From NCBI GenBank assembly GCA_021780285.1, contig JAJXZA010000075.1:1-7766 (forward strand): a stretch of 7,766 bases of DNA, in the 5' to 3' direction. Made by a program: the position numbers and the translations under genes. Within the stretch, counting starts at the first letter, position 1, and each line of letters starts with the position of its first letter. A model generated the notes under the pieces. The model saw only the letters and a program-made list of their open reading frames with translations, was not told the DNA's origin and ran no database searches. This document shows positions 1 through 6,192 of the stretch, in pieces. The DNA comes from Planctomycetota bacterium (GTDB lineage: Bacteria; Planctomycetota; Phycisphaerae; WQYP01).

Positions 1-10
1 CTGCAAGCTC

Positions 11-16
11 GGAGAA
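11..16 (+). promoter_or_regulatory. Shine-Dalgarno of metK
   Basis: GGAGAA lies 8 bases before the ATG at 25. This fixes the metK start and shows that conventional Shine-Dalgarno initiation is used in this genome, unlike the apparent leaderless starts at 4022 and 6978. Confidence 0.75.
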
Positions 17-24
17 CTACGTAC

Positions 25-1251
25 ATGGCCAACGGCAAACCCAACACGCACTTGTTTACCAGTGAATCGGTCAGCATGGGACATCCCGACAAAGTCGCCG
101 ACCAGATCTCCGATGCAATTCTCGACTCACTGCTCGCCGCCGACCCGCACGCCCGCGTTGCCTGCGAAACCCTCGTCACCACTGGCCTGGTGGTCCTCGC
201 CGGCGAAGTTACGGTGCACAATCAGGCAGCCATCAACGCGCTTAACAACGCCGAAGATACCGCCCGCAAAACCATACGCGAAATCGGCTATGACGACCCC
301 CTCACCGGCTTTGATTACCGTAGCTGCGCTGTCATGCGTGCTTTGCATAGTCAGTCAGCCGATATTTCACGCGGCGTAACCGCCGGCAAAAACAAGGAAC
401 AGGGCGCTGGCGATCAGGGCATCATGTTCGGCTTCGCCTGCAACGAAACCAGCACCCTCATGCCGCTTCCCATTTACCTTAGCCATCGCCTGGTTGAACA
501 ACACGCTTCCCTACGCCGAGATGGTAAAATCCGTTGGCTCAGGCCCGACGCCAAGAGTCAGGTAACCGTTGAATATGAAAACGACCAACCCAAGCGCCTT
601 CACACCATCGTATTTTCCACCCAACACACCGATGCCATCGTAGACAAAAAAACCGACAGTTTCTCCGATGCTGGTCGCCGCGAAATCATCAATAAACTCA
701 TCAAACCTGTCGTCATGGCCGAATGTCCGCACCTTTGGAACAACGACATTGTTTTCCATATCAATCCCACCGGAAAATTTTTAATCGGCGGGCCGCACGG
801 TGACTCCGGCCTCACCGGCCGTAAAATTATCGTGGACACCTACGGCGGCCGAGGCTGCCACGGTGGCGGTGCTTTTTCGGGCAAGGACCCCTCCAAGGTT
901 GACCGTTCTGCCAGCTACATGGCCCGCTATGTGGCCAAAAACATTGTCGCCGCCGGCTTGGCTACAGCCTGCGAAGTGCAGTTGGGTTATGCCATTGGCG
1001 TCGCCGAACCAGTGAGCGTACTTGTAGATACCGAAGGAACTGCCGTTGTTGATGAAACCCTCATCAGCGATCTCGTCCGCGAGCTTTTCCCACTGAAGCC
1101 GCAGGGCATTATTCAACACCTTAAGCTCCTGCGACCCATTTACCGCGAAACCGCCGCGCATGGCCACTTTGGCCGGTCCCATGCCAATTTCACCTGGGAA
1201 CGCACCGATAAGGCCGCGCAACTTGCAAAGATGGCCGGCCTCAAACGGTAA
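25..1251 (+). CDS. metK: S-adenosylmethionine synthase (methionine adenosyltransferase)
   Basis: Cytosolic enzyme that makes S-adenosylmethionine from ATP and L-methionine, releasing phosphate and pyrophosphate; it supplies methyl groups to the cell. The 408-residue protein is complete and slightly longer than the usual ~385-400. Visible family signatures: the N-terminal FTSESVSMGHPDKVADQISD (residues 11-30, with the ATP-contacting HPDK), GAGDQGIMFG (127-136, adenosine/methionine site), and the glycine-rich GGGAFSGKDPSKVDRS (281-296, triphosphate-binding loop), followed by the conserved ARYVAKNIVAAGLA helix. The C-terminal HFGR (381-384) is also family-typical. The ATG at 25 is preceded by GGAGAA. 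Only 24 bases of upstream sequence are present, so promoter, riboswitch and any upstream operon partner cannot be judged. The frequent partner ahcY does not follow. All catalytic motifs look intact, so this is a functional housekeeping gene. Confidence 0.97.
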   Translation: MANGKPNTHLFTSESVSMGHPDKVADQISDAILDSLLAADPHARVACETLVTTGLVVLAGEVTVHNQAAINALNNAEDTARKTIREIGYDDPLTGFDYRSCAVMRALHSQSADISRGVTAGKNKEQGAGDQGIMFGFACNETSTLMPLPIYLSHRLVEQHASLRRDGKIRWLRPDAKSQVTVEYENDQPKRLHTIVFSTQHTDAIVDKKTDSFSDAGRREIINKLIKPVVMAECPHLWNNDIVFHINPTGKFLIGGPHGDSGLTGRKIIVDTYGGRGCHGGGAFSGKDPSKVDRSASYMARYVAKNIVAAGLATACEVQLGYAIGVAEPVSVLVDTEGTAVVDETLISDLVRELFPLKPQGIIQHLKLLRPIYRETAAHGHFGRSHANFTWERTDKAAQLAKMAGLKR

Positions 1252-1625
1252 GGCGATAGGCAATCAGGGCTGCGAAGCCAAGCTCGCGCCGATGGTTTAC
1301 TCATTAAAGCCCACGAGCCATGGTGACTATGCCAATCGCAGCGTCTTTGGGACCACCGCGCCCGATAACTGGCGACTTGCTTAATTTTTACAGTGAAAAG
1401 CCATTTTTTTTCGCCTTATCGCATATATGGCGGAGCAGGTTGAAACTATTGCCTTTGGCCCGTACACTTAATTGGGCTTGGATGGGCGGTGGCAACAATA
1501 TGTGGGACGCTTTATTTTTTACGCACCCAAGCCTGAGGGATTTGCAGTTTCGCAGGCGGCCGCGCATGGGTCTGCCCCGTGGGGGCCTTGGCCTGCAAAC
1601 GTCTTAAAGGCAGAGCAACGATATA
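1252..1625. other. Intergenic region metK-glycosyltransferase, no gene seen
   Basis: This 374-base stretch has no open frame resembling a known protein. The small frames in it overlap each other, lack ribosome binding sites and look random. I see no tRNA-like T-arm (GTTCRANYC) and no convincing intrinsic terminator for metK. There is a short GGCT-GCGA-AGCC hairpin near 1268-1279 with a GNRA-type loop, but no T-tract follows it. The only functional candidate is the promoter at 1440-1468. Confidence 0.6.
1440..1468 (+). promoter_or_regulatory. Putative sigma70-type promoter for the glycosyltransferase
   Basis: TTGAAA (1440-1445, 5/6 match to consensus) is separated by exactly 17 bases from TACACT (1463-1468, 4/6 match). 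Transcription would start near 1475 and leave a leader of about 150 bases before the ATG at 1626. Support is sequence match and spacing only. Confidence 0.4.
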
Positions 1626-3182
1626 ATGTACGCAACCATACAAAACCTTATGGCTATTGCTTACACGGCCTCAATGGCCGTGCTGGCCGCCTTTGGCACG
1701 CACCGGTACTGGCAGCTTATTTTGTATTACCGAGTCGCGCGAAAGCCGGTTCAGCCCGTTGGAAAGTTCAGCGCCCTGCCAAAAATAACCGTCCAACTCC
1801 CTCTTTTTAACGAGCGATTTGTCGCCCAGCGCGTTATCGAAGCCGCCTGCAAGCTCAATTATCCGCCGGAACTCCTGCAAATTCAGGTCCTCGACGATTC
1901 CACTGACGAATCTGCCCTCATCGCTGAAAGCGTTTGCCGGCGCATGTGCGAGGCCGGCCATCACGTGCAATACATTCATCGCACGGATCGCACCGGCTAT
2001 AAAGCCGGCGCTCTCGCCAATGGCCTGCAATCAGCCACTGGAGAATACATTGCCATCTTCGATGCCGACTTTGTCCCGCTGCCTGATATGCTGCAGCAGT
2101 CCGTGCATTTTTTTACCGACCCGACCATCGCCTGCGTACAGTCGCGCTGGGAGCATATCAACCGCCATCAATCACTCCTCACCGTTTGTCAGGCCATTTT
2201 GCTCGATGGCCACTTTATGATCGAACACACCGCCCGCAATCGCAGCGGACGATTCATCAACTTCAACGGCACCGGCGGCATATGGCGGCGAAGCGCCATA
2301 GATGACGCCGGCGGCTGGCAACACGATACCCTCACCGAAGACATGGACCTCTCGTACCGCGCGCAAATGCGCAACTGGAAAATGGTATTTCTTCCCGACC
2401 TGGTATCGCCTGCGGAGCTGCCGCCCGAAATTATTTCCTTTAAACAGCAGCAGCATCGCTGGACCAAAGGCATCGCCCAAACCGCAGTCAAACTTCTGCC
2501 CGCCGTGCTCCGAAGTAAATTGCCGCTGCGGGTAAAGCTTGAGGCCTTTTTTCACTTGACATCAGGCATTGTGTACCCTCCTGCAGTGGCCTTGGCCCTG
2601 CTTGTGTTTCCAACATTTGCGTTTGGCGGACCGAGCTTTTTGTCGCCCAAGTCCACCATCGTATGGTACATAATGATGGGGCTTTTCACCCTCATGACTT
2701 TTTCAGCCGGGGCCTTTTATGTCGCCTCTCAGCGAGAACTCGGCCGCAATTGGCTGAAAACCATCTTGCTTGTCCCCTTCTTAATGGCCATCGGGGCGGG
2801 CATCAGCTTGGCCAACGCCGTCGCCGTGCTCGAAGGCATTTTTGGCCGCCGCAATTGCGAATTTATCCGCACGCCAAAGTACGGAGTCGCCGGCGACGAA
2901 GCCGCTGGCCAGTGGAAGGCTCGTGCCGGACACTTCAAACGCAAAATTAACTGGATTCCCCTCGCCGAACTGACCTTTGGCTTCTACCTCTTCGCCTGCC
3001 TGGCCATGGCTGTTGTTTGGCAGCGCGATCTGCTTGCGATTCCCTTCCTCATGATCTTTATGACCGGGTACTTCTATGTAGGCGGGCTATCACTTTACAA
3101 CCAGTGGATCGCCGGCCGTGCTGATCCGCAGCCGCTCCCCATCGCCACACCACCCACTGAGGCCATTTCCGCTGCCGCCTGA
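1626..3182 (+). CDS. Membrane GT2 glycosyltransferase, cellulose synthase/CslA-like
   Basis: Predicted inner-membrane processive beta-glycosyltransferase that would move a polysaccharide from cytosolic nucleotide sugar (UDP-glucose or GDP-mannose type) toward the periplasm. The 518-residue chain has one N-terminal membrane segment (about 5-24) and a cytosolic GT-A core with the full D,D,D,QxxRW set: DDSTD (90-94), the DAD metal site (146-148), TED with the catalytic-base Asp (237-239) and QQHRW (275-279). About five membrane segments follow (roughly 308-333, 345-367, 377-402, 445-466, 470-490). Stretches such as HRTDRTGYKAGAL, DGHFMIEHTARNRSGRF and DLSYRAQ match the 'cellulose synthase family protein' group, which includes plant glucomannan synthases. 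No PilZ domain is present, and no bcsB- or bcsZ-like partner is adjacent, so the product cannot be named. The start is uncertain: ATG 1626 has only a distant AAAGG (1606-1610), and ATG 1650 (residue 9) would keep the first membrane segment. Confidence 0.88.
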   Translation: MYATIQNLMAIAYTASMAVLAAFGTHRYWQLILYYRVARKPVQPVGKFSALPKITVQLPLFNERFVAQRVIEAACKLNYPPELLQIQVLDDSTDESALIAESVCRRMCEAGHHVQYIHRTDRTGYKAGALANGLQSATGEYIAIFDADFVPLPDMLQQSVHFFTDPTIACVQSRWEHINRHQSLLTVCQAILLDGHFMIEHTARNRSGRFINFNGTGGIWRRSAIDDAGGWQHDTLTEDMDLSYRAQMRNWKMVFLPDLVSPAELPPEIISFKQQQHRWTKGIAQTAVKLLPAVLRSKLPLRVKLEAFFHLTSGIVYPPAVALALLVFPTFAFGGPSFLSPKSTIVWYIMMGLFTLMTFSAGAFYVASQRELGRNWLKTILLVPFLMAIGAGISLANAVAVLEGIFGRRNCEFIRTPKYGVAGDEAAGQWKARAGHFKRKINWIPLAELTFGFYLFACLAMAVVWQRDLLAIPFLMIFMTGYFYVGGLSLYNQWIAGRADPQPLPIATPPTEAISAAA

Positions 3183-3218
3183 CCGGCCCCAAGCCATTAA
3201 GCCCCATGCTCGCGCGGC

Positions 3219-3250
3219 AAAACCAAAACGCCACAATGTTACATGGCGTA
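3219..3250 (-). terminator. Putative intrinsic terminator of the ferredoxin gene
   Basis: ACGCCA (3228-3233) and TGGCGT (3244-3249) form a perfect 6-bp stem around a 10-base loop. Read on the minus strand, the stem is followed by TTTTGGTTTTG, as expected for a rho-independent terminator about 35 bases after the ferredoxin stop. On the plus strand no T-tract follows, so it would serve only the minus-strand gene. The interrupted T-run and short stem make this moderate. Confidence 0.5.
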
Positions 3251-3284
3251 TACTCCGCCAATTGCCGCGCATCGGTCGCCAACA

Positions 3285-4022
3285 TCACGCAACAATGGGT
3301 TCCGTCGGGTCTGGCCGCGGATTTATCACAATAGCGCTGGGCTGCGTAGGGCACGCCTGCTCGCACATGCCGCAGCCAATGCACCCATTATATTTCACGA
3401 TCACCCGGCCGCTGCTATTGCTTACTACAATCGCGCTTTCACCTATCGGGCACGCGTCCAGGCACAGCCGGCAGTCTTCGCCGTTCGTCCGCAGGCACAG
3501 CGTATGGTTCACCTCCGCCAGGCCTATGCGTATTGCCAGCCGATCCACCAGCTTTAACGCACCCGACGGGCACGCCTTCATGCACGAAAGGTCCTCGCAA
3601 ACCGCACATGGTGCAACCTCCGGCACAATATACGGAAATCCCCCCGCAACCATATCATGCCGATCCAGATGAATGCACTTTACCGGGCACGCCTCTGCGC
3701 ACATGCCGCAGCGCGAACACACCGATTCAAACTCACCTGCCGGCACAGCGCCCGGCGGCCGCAAAATAACCCGCGGCTGCGGAGATTGTTCCTCCATCGG
3801 CGCCAGTGCTTCATCGCCAAAATCGTCATCATCCAAAAACGGCGACTTACCCTGCAGCGCATCGGTCATGGGGGTGACGCGTTTTTCAATAATTGCGGCA
3901 ATGGGCGTAAGAGCCTGCTTAAACACTTCCGAAAAAAAACGCCGGCGTTCCTGCGGCGCAGGCTCCGTCGGCTTGCTGCTCGCAGTACTTTCCGCCTGGT
4001 TTTCAGGAACTTCGTTCGCCAT
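3285..4022 (-). CDS. Four-cluster ferredoxin, NapG/MauM type
   Basis: Probable electron-transfer iron-sulfur protein of 245 residues. Four 4Fe-4S motifs are visible: C102-x2-C105-x2-C108-x3-C112-P; C139-x2-C142-x4-C147-x3-C151-P; C176-x7-C184-x2-C187-x3-C191-P; and C214-x2-C217-x2-C220-x3-C224-P. The order, including the x4 and x7 spacings, is that of the NapG/MauM ferredoxin family, in which members pass electrons between quinol and periplasmic redox enzymes. Residues 1-100 hold a charged RRRFF-containing helix (26-48) and an acidic linker (DDDDFGDE, 64-71). There is no hydrophobic h-region, so despite RRRFF this is not a convincing Tat signal and a cytosolic location is inferred. No nap, mau or other oxidoreductase gene is adjacent, so the partner is unknown. 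ATG 4022 is preferred over an upstream in-frame TTG at 4076 because a promoter lies between them. The gene converges with the glycosyltransferase. Confidence 0.85.
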   Translation of the reverse strand: MANEVPENQAESTASSKPTEPAPQERRRFFSEVFKQALTPIAAIIEKRVTPMTDALQGKSPFLDDDDFGDEALAPMEEQSPQPRVILRPPGAVPAGEFESVCSRCGMCAEACPVKCIHLDRHDMVAGGFPYIVPEVAPCAVCEDLSCMKACPSGALKLVDRLAIRIGLAEVNHTLCLRTNGEDCRLCLDACPIGESAIVVSNSSGRVIVKYNGCIGCGMCEQACPTQPSAIVINPRPDPTEPIVA

Positions 4023-4028
4023 ACCCTG

Positions 4029-4057
4029 ATTATAACCAGTAATCACCACACTGTTGA
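4029..4057 (-). promoter_or_regulatory. Putative promoter of the ferredoxin gene (leaderless mRNA)
   Basis: On the minus strand a perfect TATAAT (4034-4029) is preceded, after a 17-base spacer, by TCAACA (4057-4052, 4/6 match). Only six bases (4028-4023) separate the -10 from the ATG at 4022, so transcription would begin at or within a base of the start codon. No usable Shine-Dalgarno exists; a GGG sits almost directly against the ATG. Confidence 0.55.
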
Positions 4058-4189
4058 GCCTGCGGCGTAAAACCAAAAACCTGTAAAGCTGTGTCCCGTC
4101 CTGATTAAAAGTTGGCGCTTTGATAACCGGCGGCCTTCAGGGAACCGGCGCCGCACCTTCTGTTCCTCAAGCCCCGTGCCGATAATCGC

Positions 4190-5464
4190 TCACCTCAACC
4201 GCACGTACAGCACCCGATAGCCCGAGCCGGTGTAATCAACGGTAAAACTCTGGCTGGCGGTGCCGTCGGCGGCCACGCGAATGGTATTTTCGCCGGCCTT
4301 AAGCGCCACAGGAATAGCATACACACACCGTGGCAGCATCTCCCAATAACGGGTGTCGGCATGGCTCGATGCCGCTATCGCAGCGCCCAGCACGGCCGCC
4401 CCCAATCCTGCCAGCGCCACCGTTTGATCGCGGTGCACCGCCCCATAATCGGCTGCCGCAAGGCCACCGGCGAGTATGGCCGTGCCCGCAATCGCCTTAC
4501 CCTCGCGAATGGTATCCATCGTGAGCCAGCGCTTTTGTGCCGCCAGCGCCAGCGTATCCACCATGGTGGGCACGGCAAAGCGATCCGCAGGCTTATGATC
4601 AACCCAGCCGTGCGCGTAAGGGGGGGGACCCGCCCGAAACAGCGGCGGCCCGAATACAACTTTCTCACCGTACCAGCCGCCGGCGCGCTTACGCGGGCCA
4701 AACCCCCAATCCACAAACACAAGACAATTCGTCCCCGGCTGATAAACTTTTTGCACCACGGGCGACAGCGCCGGATTAAGCTGCTCCGCTCGTTCAAAGT
4801 TTGCCTTCGCCAACTCCGGGCGGTTGAGCATGTGGTAGCAAAATCCCAAGCCAAAATACCCGAGCGAAAAATTCGAGTCCACGGTTGCATCGCGCTGCGC
4901 CTGCGATGTCCGGCTATCGGGGTTGCTGTAGGCCCGCAGACGAAACAAGCTGTTTTGAAAGGCCGCACGGGCATTTTCGTAATCGCCCTTAATCAGATAA
5001 ATCAACCCAAGGTAATAATGGGCCATGGCCCTCTCAAACGGTTCACCCTTCCAAACCCGTACGCCCTCATACACCGTAACAGCCCCTAACGCCTCGCCGG
5101 CCGTATTGCTGTTAACGCTGTTGATAATCCGATACGCAGTTAAAAAAGCCTGTTCGGCATGGCGCAAATTGCCCGCAGCCAGCGCAGCCGAACCATACCG
5201 GCAGTTGTTAAGCACATAATTGTTGTCAGGTTTTTTAATCAGCGGAGCCAATTCGGCCTCGGCCTGCGGATAATCTCCAATGTAATAGTATTCCACGGCG
5301 GTGTTGACGCGCTGCGAGTTCTGCGAGCAGCCCGGCAGCAGAGCCAGCAGAACGCCGCCAATCATCAATGCAATGCAGGCACGCAACGGTTTAAGCCGCG
5401 ACCTAAACCCGGCAGCCACACAAGAAACGGTAAATAGTTCGGCAAAGCGCCGCACATTGTACAT
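4190..5464 (-). CDS. COG3014-like TPR lipoprotein
   Basis: Predicted lipoprotein of 424 residues, function unknown. A basic N-region and hydrophobic stretch (about 28-44) end in the lipobox LPGC, with Cys46 as the lipidated residue. Tetratricopeptide-like helix pairs follow at about 53-80, 85-115, 146-175 and 199-231; the sequences AVEYYYIGDYPQAEAEL and ANFERAEQLNP are typical. The C-terminal third has an Ala/Gly-rich segment (322-367) followed by ADTRYWEMLPRCVYAIPVAL (369-388). As I recall, an Ala/Gly-rich stretch before an 'ADTRxWxxLP' motif characterises COG3014 proteins, which occur beside LpoB-like genes. Here too an LpoB-like gene lies directly upstream. The start at 5464 has AGGG (5473-5470) five bases before it, overlapping the previous stop codon, which suggests translational coupling. 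The N-region before the hydrophobic stretch is long (about 28 residues), so a later GTG start is possible. A run of eight C (minus strand) encodes part of Pro280-282. Confidence 0.75.
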   Translation of the reverse strand: MYNVRRFAELFTVSCVAAGFRSRLKPLRACIALMIGGVLLALLPGCSQNSQRVNTAVEYYYIGDYPQAEAELAPLIKKPDNNYVLNNCRYGSAALAAGNLRHAEQAFLTAYRIINSVNSNTAGEALGAVTVYEGVRVWKGEPFERAMAHYYLGLIYLIKGDYENARAAFQNSLFRLRAYSNPDSRTSQAQRDATVDSNFSLGYFGLGFCYHMLNRPELAKANFERAEQLNPALSPVVQKVYQPGTNCLVFVDWGFGPRKRAGGWYGEKVVFGPPLFRAGPPPYAHGWVDHKPADRFAVPTMVDTLALAAQKRWLTMDTIREGKAIAGTAILAGGLAAADYGAVHRDQTVALAGLGAAVLGAAIAASSHADTRYWEMLPRCVYAIPVALKAGENTIRVAADGTASQSFTVDYTGSGYRVLYVRLR

Positions 5465-5469
5465 AATTG

Positions 5470-5474
5470 CCCTA
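5470..5474 (-). promoter_or_regulatory. Shine-Dalgarno overlapping the upstream stop codon
   Basis: On the minus strand TAGGG combines the TAG stop of the upstream LpoB-like gene with an AGGG ribosome binding site five bases before the ATG at 5464. Terminating ribosomes could re-initiate directly, keeping the output of the two lipoproteins linked. Confidence 0.5.
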
Positions 5475-6059
5475 TTCTAAAAAGCTCGCCGTCACAGCTT
5501 TTTTAACTTCGTATGTACCTTCCCATACCAACTCGCCGGTAATAATGTTGGTAAGCCGATAGGTGCACAGATAATAGTCGCTGCGAGAGTAGCCATTCGC
5601 CTTCGTGTCCGAATAAAATGTGGCCTGCAATGCGTAACCTGGCTTCAACAAAGCCGCCCGACCGCCCAAATCATTCGTGGGCATGCCTTGCTGGGCCAAT
5701 AGATACTGGTACGTTTGCGGGTTAAGCACAAACACAAATCGGCTTCGAAGCGACGGCTGGGCCGTCAGCAGCACCCGCACCCGATGCAGAAATATATCGC
5801 CCTGGCCACGTGGTATTATTTCGTTGGTCATATTGTTAAGCGGCGTCAGCACAATAACGATAGGCCCGCGTGCCGTAAGCGCCGCAATGTGCGGATCCGA
5901 AGCAATGGCCGCCGCCATCTTATCGGTCATGGCTACCAAATCGTGGCCACTCAAGAACGTTGACTGCATGTTGCGGTTGAGTCCGCCGCACCCCCCCAGC
6001 ACCAAAACGACTGACGCCAGCAGCGACCATACCAGTGTGTGCCGGCTCAGCAGTACCAT
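5472..6059 (-). CDS. LpoB-like lipoprotein, paralogue B
   Basis: Small predicted lipoprotein (195 residues) of the LpoB type. In E. coli LpoB is the outer-membrane lipoprotein that activates the peptidoglycan synthase PBP1b; whether that role holds here is inference. A short n-region with Arg6 and His7 precedes a hydrophobic stretch ending in the lipobox LGGC (Cys24). The globular part starts with GHDLVAMTDKMAAAIASDP (38-56), continues with an IVIVLTPLNNMTNE strand (67-80) and a DIFLHRVRVLL helix (88-98), and ends with YYLCTYRLTNIITGELVWEG (162-181), the strand pair in which E. coli LpoB has TGEIIWSG. It aligns throughout with the neighbour at 6193-6816. ATG 6059 is chosen because GAGG lies nine bases upstream; ATG 6074 (five residues longer, MRHIV) lacks a properly spaced site but gives a more basic n-region. 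Seven G in a row sit immediately before the lipobox Cys codon. Confidence 0.78.
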   Translation of the reverse strand: MVLLSRHTLVWSLLASVVLVLGGCGGLNRNMQSTFLSGHDLVAMTDKMAAAIASDPHIAALTARGPIVIVLTPLNNMTNEIIPRGQGDIFLHRVRVLLTAQPSLRSRFVFVLNPQTYQYLLAQQGMPTNDLGGRAALLKPGYALQATFYSDTKANGYSRSDYYLCTYRLTNIITGELVWEGTYEVKKAVTASFLE

Positions 6060-6099
6060 GACTATGTGCCTCATCCCAATAGCGGCTGGCTTTTGTGAC

Positions 6100-6108
6100 A
6101 ATATAGCA
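6100..6108 (-). promoter_or_regulatory. Possible internal extended -10 promoter
   Basis: On the minus strand TGCTATATT fits the extended -10 pattern TGnTATAAT with one mismatch. It lies about 40 bases before the ATG at 6059, in the 133-base gap between the two LpoB-like genes. There is no recognisable -35. It could let paralogue B and the TPR gene be transcribed without paralogue A. Confidence 0.25.
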
Positions 6109-6192
6109 GCAAGCCCTGTCGGCAACATCGCACCTTACCCCTGGCAACCCGTGGCAAGCCTTCGCGAGACTTTCATCGGCGGCAGCAATTCG

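Noticed and set aside
781..1263. 160-codon minus-strand frame opposite metK
   Set aside because: It is antisense to strongly conserved metK codons and has no family resemblance; an artefact of GC-rich coding sequence.
1252..1625. CRISPR array, tRNA or SAM riboswitch in the intergenic gap
   Set aside because: No regularly spaced repeats, no T-arm consensus, and no recognisable riboswitch core; the gene that follows is also not a methionine-pathway gene.
1320..1810. Small plus-strand frames in the metK-glycosyltransferase gap
   Set aside because: Overlapping frames with no ribosome binding site and no recognisable motif; the longer one runs into the glycosyltransferase in another frame.
4023..4076. 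TTG start of the ferredoxin at 4076
   Set aside because: Rare start codon, no ribosome binding site, and the predicted -10 lies between it and ATG 4022.
4361..5089. 242-codon plus-strand frame opposite the TPR lipoprotein
   Set aside because: Basic, low-complexity translation with no motif; the minus-strand frame has a signal peptide, TPRs and the COG3014-like motif.
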